A DNA stretch of 32,471 nucleotides, from assembly GCA_023436715.1 (NCBI GenBank), contig JAEZIJ010000038.1, positions 1 through 32,471 on the forward strand, written 5' to 3'. Positions 22,675 to 30,838 of this stretch are shown piece after piece. A program made the position numbers and the translations under genes. The notes under the pieces were generated by a model that searched no databases, was not told the origin of the DNA, and worked only from the letters and a program-made list of their open reading frames with translations. This DNA is from Acidobacteriota bacterium. GTDB taxonomy: Bacteria > Acidobacteriota > Terriglobia > Bryobacterales > Bryobacteraceae. Within the stretch, counting starts at the first letter, position 1. Each line of letters starts with the position of its first letter.

Positions 22675-24890
22675 TACAGCTACTCTCCGTTCTCTTCGGC
22701 GCGGCGCTCACGGTGGCGGTGTCCACCGCGATGGGCAAGCTTCTGCTCGGCGCTCTCCGGCTGCGCTTCCGGCGCGAAGAGGATTACATATTCTCGTTCG
22801 TAACGGGGTCCGCGTGTCTCAGCGCGTTGGTGTTTGCGCTGGCGGCGACGCACACGGCACGTAGAGGCGCGTTTCTCATCGTCGGCCTCGCCGCGCTCGG
22901 CGCCGCCTTCGTGCGCCGGCGTCCGCCGCTTGAAGACAAGCTCCTGCCTGGGCTCCCGCGCTACTGGAAAGCGCTGTTCGGCGTCCTGTTCGCCCTGTTC
23001 ACTTATCTCTATCTGTTCAATGCGATGGCGCCGGAAACGAGCCCGGATGGCAGCAGTTACCACCTGGGTCTGGTCTCGCGTTATCTGCGTGCGCACGGGT
23101 TTGTACACATAACAACGAACATGTACGCCTACCTGTCGCAGGGCACGGAGATGCTGTTCCTGTACGCGTTCGCGTTCGGCAGGCACTCGGCCGCGGCGCT
23201 CGTACACTTCGCGTTTCTGCTGACGCTGCCGTTCGCGATGCTCGCATACGCCCGCCGGTTCGGGTTCCCGGTAGCGGGCGCTTTGGCCGCGCTGCTCGTG
23301 TACCTCAGCCCCATCGTGGGCTTCGACGGCAGCACTGCGTATATCGACGTGGCCGTTGCGTGCGTGCTGTTCGTCATCTTCTACCTGCTCCAACTCTGGG
23401 ACGAAGACCGCAACCCGGCGCTTCTCATCCCCATTGGCCTTCTCGCCGGGTTCGCGTACGCGATGAAGTACACGGCGTTCCTCGCCGTTCCGTACGTGCT
23501 CGGTTTCGTGGGCTGGAAACTCCTGCGCGGCCGCAAGCCGTTCCTCAAACCCCTCGCGATGGTCGCCGCCTGCGCGTTGCTGATGATCCTCCCGTGGGTA
23601 ATCAAGGACTGGGTCTGGGTGGGGAATCCATTCTCGCCGTTTTTCAACAAATATTTCCCAAACCCGTACGTTCACATCACATTCGAGCAGGAATACCGCG
23701 CCCAACTCGCGAACTGGAACGGGGTGACGAACAAGTGGACCATTCCCGTCGAGGCCGCCATCAAGGGCGGCGCGCTTCAGGGCGTGCTTGGACCGGTATT
23801 CCTCCTGTTTCCGCTTGCGCTCCTGGCGCTCCGGCGCAGGCAGGGCCGGCAGCTTGTGTTCGCCGCGGTGCTGTTTGGACTCACGTACCCGTCGAATATC
23901 GGAACGCGGTTCCTGATCTCGTCGCTTCCATTTCTGGCGCTGGCGCTGGGCGTCGCGGTTGAGAACTGGAAGGGCGCGGCTGCCGTTCTGGTGATGCTTC
24001 ACGCAGTATCTTCCTGGCCGCCCGTGCTGAAGAAATACTGCGATCGGTACGCGATGCGGCTCGATACGGTTCCGGTGCGCGCGGCCCTGCGGCTCCAGAA
24101 GGAGGAAGACTACCTGCGCGAGCGGCTCGGGGCGGACTACGTGATGGCCCGGCAGATCGAGGCATGGGTGCCCTCGGAATCGAAGATTCTGTGCTTTGCA
24201 GCGCCTCCGGAAGCGTACTGCTCGCGCGAGTTTTTGGTCGGCTATCAGGGGGCTTTCAACCAGAACATGGTCGACCTTCTTAGCGCGCCGCTCACGGGGG
24301 ACTGGCTGCCGACGCGCCGCCTCACGTTCCGCTTTAGTCCGCGCAACATGAGGCGGCTGCGAGTGGTTCAGAGCGCCGGCGGTTCCCCCGAGAGCTGGAG
24401 CGTGAACGAGTTCCACGTGTTTCGCGGCGACGCCGAACTGCCGCGCGAAGCGCAGTGGCGGCTCAGCGCGCGGCCGAACACCTGGGAGGTCCAGGCAGCG
24501 TTCGACGGCAACCCTCTCAGCCGCTGGCGAAGTTGGCAGCCGCTGTTCCCTGGCATGTGGGTACAGGTGGATTTCGGCCGTCTCGAAAACGTGGATCGAG
24601 TAGTGATCGACGCCTCGCCGGATCACCACAACGTGAAGCTTGCGCTGGAGGGCCAGGTCCAGTCGGGTGTGCCATGGGAGCGGCTTTCCGGAGAGCCTGA
24701 GATGACCACCACGGTCCAGACTGCCAACGCCCGCCGCATTGCCACTTCCGAGCTGAAGTGGAACGGCATCGAATATGTGTTGATCAACCCGTCCGACGGG
24801 ATCGCCGAGGATATACGGAAGGACCCGCGGGAGTGGGGCCTCTCGCTTGCCGGCGAGATGAACGACGCGCGGCTGTACAGGATCGACTGA
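22671..24890 (+). CDS. GT-C fold integral membrane glycosyltransferase with C-terminal F5/8-type domain
   Basis: 739 residues. Residues 1 to about 430 hold around 11 hydrophobic helices (for example LLSVLFGAALTVAVSTAMGKLL, FGVLFALFTYLYLF, LALLVYLSPIV). The first large loop has APETSPDGSSYHLGL, with an Asp typical of the catalytic loop of polyprenyl-phosphate-sugar-dependent GT-C enzymes. The C-terminal soluble part includes about residues 600-690, WEVQAAFDGNPLSRWRSWQP, GMWVQVDFGRLENVDRVVID, a discoidin-like (F5/8 type C) pattern. So it likely transfers a lipid-linked sugar on the outer face of the membrane; donor and acceptor are unknown. GTG start overlaps the preceding stop (GTGA); the next gene starts 1 base after its stop. 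Confidence 0.85.
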   Translation: MIQLLSVLFGAALTVAVSTAMGKLLLGALRLRFRREEDYIFSFVTGSACLSALVFALAATHTARRGAFLIVGLAALGAAFVRRRPPLEDKLLPGLPRYWKALFGVLFALFTYLYLFNAMAPETSPDGSSYHLGLVSRYLRAHGFVHITTNMYAYLSQGTEMLFLYAFAFGRHSAAALVHFAFLLTLPFAMLAYARRFGFPVAGALAALLVYLSPIVGFDGSTAYIDVAVACVLFVIFYLLQLWDEDRNPALLIPIGLLAGFAYAMKYTAFLAVPYVLGFVGWKLLRGRKPFLKPLAMVAACALLMILPWVIKDWVWVGNPFSPFFNKYFPNPYVHITFEQEYRAQLANWNGVTNKWTIPVEAAIKGGALQGVLGPVFLLFPLALLALRRRQGRQLVFAAVLFGLTYPSNIGTRFLISSLPFLALALGVAVENWKGAAAVLVMLHAVSSWPPVLKKYCDRYAMRLDTVPVRAALRLQKEEDYLRERLGADYVMARQIEAWVPSESKILCFAAPPEAYCSREFLVGYQGAFNQNMVDLLSAPLTGDWLPTRRLTFRFSPRNMRRLRVVQSAGGSPESWSVNEFHVFRGDAELPREAQWRLSARPNTWEVQAAFDGNPLSRWRSWQPLFPGMWVQVDFGRLENVDRVVIDASPDHHNVKLALEGQVQSGVPWERLSGEPEMTTTVQTANARRIATSELKWNGIEYVLINPSDGIAEDIRKDPREWGLSLAGEMNDARLYRID

Positions 24891-24891
24891 G

Positions 24892-25833
24892 ATGCCGCGG
24901 CTCTTCCTCGGGGTAGACGGCGGGCAGTCCTCTACAACCGCGCTGATCGGTGATGAAACGGGACGCGTGCTCGGAGCCGGCGTTGGCGGGCCATGCAATC
25001 ACGTGGGAGCCGCGGGGGGCAGGGAAAAGTTCGAGCGCGCGATCGGCGGCAGCGTTGGCGAAGCGTGCCGCCAGGCCTCGCTCGATCCCGCCTCGGTGCG
25101 GTTCGAGGCAGCCTGCCTCGGCTTCAGCGGCGGGCCGGCGGATAAGGAACAACTGCTCCGCGCTCTTCTGAGGACGGACCGCCTGATCGTCACCACGGAT
25201 GCTCTAATTGCGCTCTCCGGAGCGACGGCGGGCGAGGCGGGAATCATCACGATTGCGGGCACCGGCTCCATCGCATTCGGGCGGGACGCCGGCGGACGCA
25301 ACGCGCGGGCGGGCGGCTGGGGTTACATCTTCGGCGACGAGGGCGGCGCGTTCTACATCGTGAAGCAGGCGCTCCGGGCTGCGCTGCGTTTTGAGGAGGG
25401 CTGGGGCAGTGCAACGGCTCTTCATGCCGGGCTGCTCGCCGCCACTGGAGCATCGACAGCCAACGACCTTCTCCACCGCTTCTACACGGCGGAGTTCCCG
25501 CGGCCCCGAATCGCGTCCTACGCGCCGCTTGTGGATGAAGAAGCTGCGCGGGGCGACGCGGTGGCGCTCGACATACTGCGCGGCGCCGCACGGGAGCTGG
25601 CCGCAGTCACCATGGCCGTACACGAGCAGTTGTTCCGGCCCGGCGAGCGCGTGCGCGCGGCGTATATAGGCGGAGTATTTCGCAGTGCGATTCTGCTGGA
25701 GACCTACCGCGGCTTTCTGGCACTCGAAACCGCCCCGCCGCGGTACGGTCCGGCCGCGGGTGCATTAATCGAAGCGTACCGCTCCGCGGGCCTCGCCCCG
25801 CCGTTGAGCAGTTTGCCGGACTTCAAAACATGA
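24892..25833 (+). CDS. BadF/BadG/BcrA-type sugar kinase (N-acetylglucosamine kinase-like)
   Basis: 313 residues of the ASKHA superfamily. LFLGVDGGQSSTTALIGDETG is the phosphate-1 motif with DGG; TDALIALSGAT, TIAGTGSIAFGRD (the second phosphate loop) and GWGYIFGDEGGAFYI (with GDEGG) identify the BadF/BcrA-type N-acetylglucosamine kinase group, not the hexokinase-type ROK group. The end has YIGGVFRSAILLETY, the adenosine motif. Predicted to phosphorylate an amino sugar (GlcNAc or similar) with ATP in the cytoplasm; the exact sugar cannot be read from sequence. One base separates it from the glycosyltransferase stop, so it likely belongs to the same unit. It ends 31 bases from the convergent secreted-protein gene. 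Confidence 0.9.
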   Translation: MPRLFLGVDGGQSSTTALIGDETGRVLGAGVGGPCNHVGAAGGREKFERAIGGSVGEACRQASLDPASVRFEAACLGFSGGPADKEQLLRALLRTDRLIVTTDALIALSGATAGEAGIITIAGTGSIAFGRDAGGRNARAGGWGYIFGDEGGAFYIVKQALRAALRFEEGWGSATALHAGLLAATGASTANDLLHRFYTAEFPRPRIASYAPLVDEEAARGDAVALDILRGAARELAAVTMAVHEQLFRPGERVRAAYIGGVFRSAILLETYRGFLALETAPPRYGPAAGALIEAYRSAGLAPPLSSLPDFKT

Positions 25834-25841
25834 GAGCACCG

Positions 25842-25864
25842 CTCCCTTGCGGTCGCGGCTTGGT
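25842..25864. repeat. Dispersed intergenic repeat, copy 2 (CTCCCTTGCGGTCG family)
   Basis: 23 bases beginning CTCCCTTGCGGTCG and ending CTTGGT, 21 of 23 identical to 21621-21643. With the bases before it, it folds as ACCGC-TCCCTT-GCGGT (25838-25853). It lies in the gap between the stops of two convergent genes. Confidence 0.8.
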
Positions 25865-26509
25865 CTAGAAATGCGCGGGTTGGACCGGGCTGGCGGACAA
25901 CAACAGACGCTCGATCTGCTTCAGTTCGGCCAACTGACGTTCCATCCTGCGGATCTGAGCGTGGAGTTCGGCAAGCGAACCGCCGGCTGCCGGAGCCGGC
26001 TGGCGTAAGGCGATGTGCATCACGCCGTTGTTGCGCACTTCTTTCTTCTTGTCCTGCGGGGGCTGGCCTTGGCTTCCATCCATCCTTTCTCCCTGCCCTT
26101 CGTCCCACCAGATGGTGGAGTCGGCGGCGTATTTCGAGATCAGATCCATCAGCACGTGAACGTTCGATGCTTCCTGCTTGCTGAAGCGGCGCGTCTCGCC
26201 GTTGTAGCTCATGGTGGCGTCATCGAGCTTGATGAGGTAGCTGTCCTTCCCGCGTGCCTGGAAAGCGTTGCCGACTTTCTCGCCCTTGGAAATGGTCCAG
26301 GCCAGCTCGTGGGACACGGCGTTCCAGGTGACCGATTCGAGGCGGCGTGCTTCCGGTGACGTTGAGTGGTCCTGTTCGGGGGCTTGTTGCTGCGCGACGG
26401 TCTGCTCTCTTGGGGCGCGGCCGCTGCTGGCCACTGTGTGATCCTGGGCACAGCTAACTGCCGGCAGTGCCAGCAGACTAGCGACGCTAATGGCGATGGC
26501 GACTTTCAT
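25865..26509 (-). CDS. Secreted protein of unknown function with C-terminal coiled coil
   Basis: 214 residues; I do not recognise a family. Signal peptide MKVAIAISVASLLALPAVSCA, which could end at a lipobox-like AVSC or be cleaved after SCA. A polar stretch follows (residues about 25-55), then a region with the pattern LESVTWNAVSHELAWTISKGEKVGNAFQARGKDSYLIKLDDATMSYNGETRRFSKQEASNVHVLMDLISKYAADSTIWWDEGQG, probably a compact domain; it ends in a heptad-like helix (LAELHAQIRRMERQLAELKQIERLLL). GGAGGAA at 26517-26523 is a strong ribosome site 7 bases before the ATG. It is divergent from the sialidase-like gene and convergent to the sugar kinase gene. Confidence 0.75.
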   Translation of the reverse strand: MKVAIAISVASLLALPAVSCAQDHTVASSGRAPREQTVAQQQAPEQDHSTSPEARRLESVTWNAVSHELAWTISKGEKVGNAFQARGKDSYLIKLDDATMSYNGETRRFSKQEASNVHVLMDLISKYAADSTIWWDEGQGERMDGSQGQPPQDKKKEVRNNGVMHIALRQPAPAAGGSLAELHAQIRRMERQLAELKQIERLLLSASPVQPAHF

Positions 26510-26697
26510 GGTTAGCTTCCTCCCCTCCGGCTGACAGCCGCCGCTGCTGAACGGCAGCGCCTATTCTTCAGCGAGCAATTGGCGGTCCACACTGTTACCT
26601 CATTCGATTCAGATGGCGCCGGGAAGTTTCGTCTGTCGTTGCGTAAAAACTACCGTTTCCGCGCGGCCGCCGTAGGTTGTTGGAGAATAGATGTTCT

Positions 26698-27651
26698 ATG
26701 TGGTTCCTCAGTCTATTACTGGCGATGGTGGGTCCGCGCCTCGTGCAGGTCGAGCGGATTCCGGCCCAGGCGCCCCACAGCGCGTTCACGGATCTGATTC
26801 GATTCAAAGGCCGTTGGTATTGCAGTTTTCGAGAGGGGCAGGCGCATGCCTCCCCAGACGGGAAGATCCGGCTTGTGAGTTCGGCGGACGGTATGCGGTG
26901 GGATACGGCCGCTCTGATCTCATCGCCTCCGGCCGATTTGCGCGACCCGAAGCTGAGCGTCACTCCCGACGACATGCTGATGCTGAACGCGGCGGCGGCA
27001 TTCCGGCAGGGCGCGGACACACAACATCAATCGCTGGCGTGGTTTTCCGCCGACGGCCGTACTTGGGGCGAGGCCGTGGAAGTCGGAGACGCGAATGTCT
27101 GGCTCTGGGCGGTCGGCTGGCACCAGCGCAGGGCTTACGGAGTCGGTTACGGTACGGGAGACAACCGCTTTGCCAGGCTATATTCCAGCCGCGACGGGCT
27201 TCGCTATGAGACTCTGGTAGACAAGCTCTACAATCAGGGCACCCCGAGCGAGGGCGTGATCGTCTTCACCAGCGAGAGCACGGCGTTGTGCCTCCTGCGC
27301 CGGGACGGAAAGGACGCGACCGCGATACTCGGCCGCGCACAGGCTCCGTACCGCGCGTGGACGTGGCAGGACACGGGCACGCGGATCGGAGGACCGCGGA
27401 TGCTGCGCCTCGATGACGGCCGGATCATCGTCGCGGGCCGGCTGTACGACCGTAAAGAGCGCACCGCCCTGTGCTGGCTGGACTCCAGCTCGGGCACGCT
27501 CAAGGAGTTCCTGGCCCTGCCCTCGAGCGGCGACACCGGTTATCCGGGCCTGGTTTTCCACGAAGGTGTTCTGTGGGTGAGCTACTATTCCTCCCACGAA
27601 GGGAAAGCAAGCGTGTACGTGGCGAAGGTAGACCTCGGCGCGAATCACTGA
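26698..27651 (+). CDS. Sialidase-like (BNR/Asp-box) beta-propeller protein
   Basis: 317 residues with a short N-terminal hydrophobic segment (MWFLSLLLAMVGPRLVQ). Three Asp-box-like motifs of the SxDGxxW type appear: SADGMRWD, SADGRTWGE and SSRDGLRYE. An early RFKGRWYCSFREGQAH fits the arginine cluster of sialidase-fold glycosidases. It may hydrolyse or bind glycans outside the cytoplasm; the glycosidase type is not determinable here. The frame is open from a TTG at 26677, but the ATG at 26698 is more credible; GGAG at 26682-26685 lies 12 bases before it. It ends with a 7-base overlap with the convergent glutaminase-like gene. Confidence 0.8.
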   Translation: MWFLSLLLAMVGPRLVQVERIPAQAPHSAFTDLIRFKGRWYCSFREGQAHASPDGKIRLVSSADGMRWDTAALISSPPADLRDPKLSVTPDDMLMLNAAAAFRQGADTQHQSLAWFSADGRTWGEAVEVGDANVWLWAVGWHQRRAYGVGYGTGDNRFARLYSSRDGLRYETLVDKLYNQGTPSEGVIVFTSESTALCLLRRDGKDATAILGRAQAPYRAWTWQDTGTRIGGPRMLRLDDGRIIVAGRLYDRKERTALCWLDSSSGTLKEFLALPSSGDTGYPGLVFHEGVLWVSYYSSHEGKASVYVAKVDLGANH

Positions 27652-29756
27652 GCCGCGGCGGCGCGCGCGGCACGTGAGCGGGAGACCCACTTCTTCCACA
27701 CCGCCGAGTCGGAAAGCATCTTGACGAAAACGCCGCCGACTACCGAGCGCGCCTGGAAGCCCTGCTGTTTTCCGCTCTCGGTGGAATACCAGTCGGTCAG
27801 CGGCACGCGCGAGGGCGACTCGTTCATAAAGCGGTAAACGGGAGCGACGAACGCATCGAAATCGGCCCGGTTTTCGGTCAGCGTGGCGGTCCAGAGTATC
27901 CAGTCCAGCTTGGTGTAATCGCGGCGATTGTCGAGCGGCAGCCCGAACTGATTCTGCTTCGTCTTGTAGAATGCGATCTCTTTCCGCGCGATCTCGGGCG
28001 GGAAAACGTTCAGGTCAAGAAGGCGATCCCAGACCAGGTTGTACTTCTGGCTCCAGGTGCCGGCCTTGTCGAATGCCAGGCGGTAGTGGTCGCCGTCGCT
28101 CGCCAGATCGGCCCACTTCTTTGCGAAATCGTGCGCCACGGCGTGATACGTCGCGGCGTCCTGAGCTCGTCCGGTCATATCGCAGAGCACGCCGTAGGCG
28201 TCCAGCGCGAGGATGGCTTTGATCGACAGATTGGCGTTGTGCGCGAGATGGCCGGCGAAGTCGTCCGTCGAGAGCTGGTTTTCGGGGTCCAGGCCTTTGT
28301 CTTTGAGGTAGCCGGCCCACTTCGAGAGCACGGGCCAGTAGCGCTCGGCGAAAGCGGCGTTGCCTTCGACGCGCGCGATCGCGGCGACGAGCAGCAGCAT
28401 GTTGCCGGTCTCCTCAACGGGCATCTGGTTCTCTTCAGTCCGTTCGCCGCCGCCGTAGACCTGGCCGTTAGCCTGTGGGTAAGTGCCGACGTCGTGGGGG
28501 GCGAAAGGGAACCGCCATCGCGCCATGCTCGAGTATTCGAGCACGGGCCGGACCTGGGCTTTCAGCATCTCCGGACTGAACAGCAGGAAGAACGGCGCGC
28601 TCGGGTAGAATACGTCCACGGTTCCGATACAGCCGTTGCTGAAATTCTCCTTCGAGAACATGAGCGCGGTACCGTCGGCGTCGGCCACGAGTTTGTGCGC
28701 GGCGAGGGTATGCCGATAGGCGAGCGCGGCGAGACGGGCGTATTGCTCACCGCCCGCGCGGCGGAGGTCGCTCATCAGTTCCTCATCGAACGCCCGGCTG
28801 CGGGTTGAGAGTGAATCGTGGTCGCGGCGGGCGCATCTCAGAAGGTCGGCGGCATCCGTGCCATTGCGCCGCCACCAGGGGCGCTCGCGGCGCTCGAAGT
28901 ACTCGACGGAGTACAGGTCGTCATAAGCGATCGTCAGGTAGCGCGAGACCGGCGAAGAGCCCACTTTGCCGAGGTCCGCGCTCCACGCGAGAACGGGCGT
29001 CCGCCCGCGGCCGGGGCGGTGCTCGTTGAGATCGTCTGTATCCGGAAGGCGACCGCTGCTCTCGAAAGCGCCGCGCGCCTGCCGACGGTCCGCCGCGGCC
29101 AGGGAGACGCCCTCGGGCCTATCCGGCGAGAGATACAGGTATCCCCAATCGATGCGCACATCATCGCCGCGTTTCGCGAGCACAGGCTGCTCGACGGAGC
29201 CCATCCGCAGCACGGGACTGCCGTCCACGAGGAAGCGCGACCAGGCAACACGCTGGTCGGGCGTGTTCACCGTGAGATCGGCGGCGGCATCGAAGTAGAG
29301 CGCGGCTTCATGCGCCGCTCCATCCGTGGATGCAACCTCCCACTCGACATAGGTGACCGGGCGCGAGAGCACTTCGAGGTCATCGGGCAGCGACGGAGTA
29401 AGGAACGTCAGCCGGAGCCGGATTCCGCCGCCCGCGAAGTCGTAGATGGTGCGGGTGGGAAGCACTTCGACCGATGTTTGTCCGAGCGCCGGCACGTTCC
29501 TCGGCTCGCTGCCTATGACGCGGAATATCTTGCCATCGATGCGGGCAAGCGCGCCGAGCGTGTTGGGCTTACCGGTCCAGTGCTTTGTGCCCTCGTCGGT
29601 GAGGCGGTCGGCCATGGACCACACGCTGAAGTACGGATCGTGTGCGATGAGCGGAACCGCGGGCGGGCGGAGCGGGGCCAGGGTTTGCGCGGCCAGCGCG
29701 CACGAGAGCAGGCTGATCAGGAGTGCGATGCGGTACGTCTTCGGTCGTGTGGTCAC
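27645..29756 (-). CDS. Secreted glutaminase A-like protein (DUF5127/DUF4965/DUF1793)
   Basis: 703 residues: signal peptide (ending about ALAAQ), an N-terminal domain beginning RPPAVPLIAHDPYFSVWSMADRLTDEGTKHWTGK, an all-beta middle domain, and a C-terminal alpha/alpha-barrel-like domain with DGTALMFSKENFSNGCIGTVDVFYPSAPFFLLF, PFAPHDVGTYPQANGQVYGGG, MPVEETGNMLLLVAAIAR and DWILWTATLTE. These match the fungal glutaminase GtaA-type family (DUF4965/DUF1793). The bacterial enzymes' activity is unproven. GTG start (29754-29756) overlaps the galT stop as GTGA, suggesting coupling. Last gene of the 32280-to-27645 minus-strand set. Confidence 0.88.
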   Translation of the reverse strand: MTTRPKTYRIALLISLLSCALAAQTLAPLRPPAVPLIAHDPYFSVWSMADRLTDEGTKHWTGKPNTLGALARIDGKIFRVIGSEPRNVPALGQTSVEVLPTRTIYDFAGGGIRLRLTFLTPSLPDDLEVLSRPVTYVEWEVASTDGAAHEAALYFDAAADLTVNTPDQRVAWSRFLVDGSPVLRMGSVEQPVLAKRGDDVRIDWGYLYLSPDRPEGVSLAAADRRQARGAFESSGRLPDTDDLNEHRPGRGRTPVLAWSADLGKVGSSPVSRYLTIAYDDLYSVEYFERRERPWWRRNGTDAADLLRCARRDHDSLSTRSRAFDEELMSDLRRAGGEQYARLAALAYRHTLAAHKLVADADGTALMFSKENFSNGCIGTVDVFYPSAPFFLLFSPEMLKAQVRPVLEYSSMARWRFPFAPHDVGTYPQANGQVYGGGERTEENQMPVEETGNMLLLVAAIARVEGNAAFAERYWPVLSKWAGYLKDKGLDPENQLSTDDFAGHLAHNANLSIKAILALDAYGVLCDMTGRAQDAATYHAVAHDFAKKWADLASDGDHYRLAFDKAGTWSQKYNLVWDRLLDLNVFPPEIARKEIAFYKTKQNQFGLPLDNRRDYTKLDWILWTATLTENRADFDAFVAPVYRFMNESPSRVPLTDWYSTESGKQQGFQARSVVGGVFVKMLSDSAVWKKWVSRSRAARAAAAQ

Positions 29757-30784
29757 TTGGGTTTCTCGTTCAGTTCGCGCAGGCGCGCGGCCGCTGTTTC
29801 GGGAGTGATGTCGCGCTGCGGCATAGCGAGCATCTCATATCCCACCATGAACTTGCGCACCGTAGCCGAGCGGAGTAGCGGCGGGTAGAAGTGCGCGTGA
29901 AAGTGCCATTCATCGTGCGGCAGTCCGTCCGTAGGGCGCTGGTGGAAGCCCATGGTGTAAGGGAAGGAGATGCCGAACAGGTTGTCATACCGCGTAGTCA
30001 GGCGCTTGAGTATATCGGAAAGATGTCCGCGCTCATCATCGTTCAATTGCTCGATGGATTGAAGATGCCGGGTTGCGAGCACCATGGTTTCGAACGGCCA
30101 GACGGCCCAGAACGGCACGACCGCGACGAACGATTCGTTGCGGCACACGATGCGTTCCGAGGCTTCGAGTTCCACGGCGGCGTAATCGCAGAGAAGGCAT
30201 CGCCCGGCGGTGCGCAGGTGTGCCGCCTGCGCTGCCTGCTCCTTGAGGGGCTCATTGGGCACGGTGCGATTCGCCCAGATCTGGCAGTGCGGGTGTGGAT
30301 TGCTCGCCCCCATCATTGCACCGCGGTTCTCGAAGATCTGGACGTGATTGATGAACGGAAGCGCGCCGAGTTCCTGGTACTGGGCAGCCCAGATATCCAC
30401 GACCTGGCGTAGGGCCGGCAGGTCCATCTGGGAGACCGTCAGGTCATGGCGCGGCGAAAAGCAGACGACGCGGCAGATGCCGGGCTCGGCTTCGGCAATT
30501 AACAGTCCTTGCTCCTCGAAGCGGCTGACCTCGGTGGCCGGCCGCAGTGCAGCGAAATCATTTTCGAATACGAATGTGGAAGTGTAGGCTGGATTCCGCA
30601 CGCCTCCGGCACGAGCGTTGCCCGGGCAGAGGTAACACTCCGGATCGTAAGCGGGCTGTTCGAGCCTCGGAGTCGCTTCCACCTGACCCTGCCAGGGGCG
30701 TTGCGTGCGGTGCGGAGACACGAGCACCCAATCCCCGGTGAGCGGGTTGTAGCGCCGGTGCGGATCCTGGCTCCAATTGAGCAT
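29753..30784 (-). CDS. galT: Galactose-1-phosphate uridylyltransferase
   Basis: Converts UDP-glucose and galactose-1-phosphate to UDP-galactose and glucose-1-phosphate (Leloir pathway). 343 residues. Opening MLNWSQDPHRRYNPLTGDWVLVSPHRTQRPWQG is typical; zinc ligands in CYLCPG; active-site histidines in SNPHPHCQIWA. C-terminal HFHAHFYPPLLRSATVRKFMVGYEM is the second conserved block. ATG at 30782-30784 is preferred to an in-frame TTG two codons upstream. It follows the epimerase gene after 54 bases and overlaps the next gene by 4 bases. No galK or galE is visible in the window. Confidence 0.95.
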   Translation of the reverse strand: MLNWSQDPHRRYNPLTGDWVLVSPHRTQRPWQGQVEATPRLEQPAYDPECYLCPGNARAGGVRNPAYTSTFVFENDFAALRPATEVSRFEEQGLLIAEAEPGICRVVCFSPRHDLTVSQMDLPALRQVVDIWAAQYQELGALPFINHVQIFENRGAMMGASNPHPHCQIWANRTVPNEPLKEQAAQAAHLRTAGRCLLCDYAAVELEASERIVCRNESFVAVVPFWAVWPFETMVLATRHLQSIEQLNDDERGHLSDILKRLTTRYDNLFGISFPYTMGFHQRPTDGLPHDEWHFHAHFYPPLLRSATVRKFMVGYEMLAMPQRDITPETAAARLRELNEKPK

Positions 30785-30838
30785 TCCCAATTATTGTCCG
30801 GCACCGCACGGGCGGCAAAGAACGAATGATCGACTCAC

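Noticed and set aside
22680..24998. 772-codon open frame on the minus strand opposite the glycosyltransferase gene
   Set aside because: It is a high-GC shadow: its composition is Arg/Glu/His-rich without motifs, whereas the plus-strand frame has membrane helices and a recognisable fold.
28818..29888. 356-codon plus-strand frame opposite the glutaminase-like gene
   Set aside because: No recognisable motif, spans the galT/glutaminase-like gene junction, and is typical of antisense frames in GC-rich DNA.
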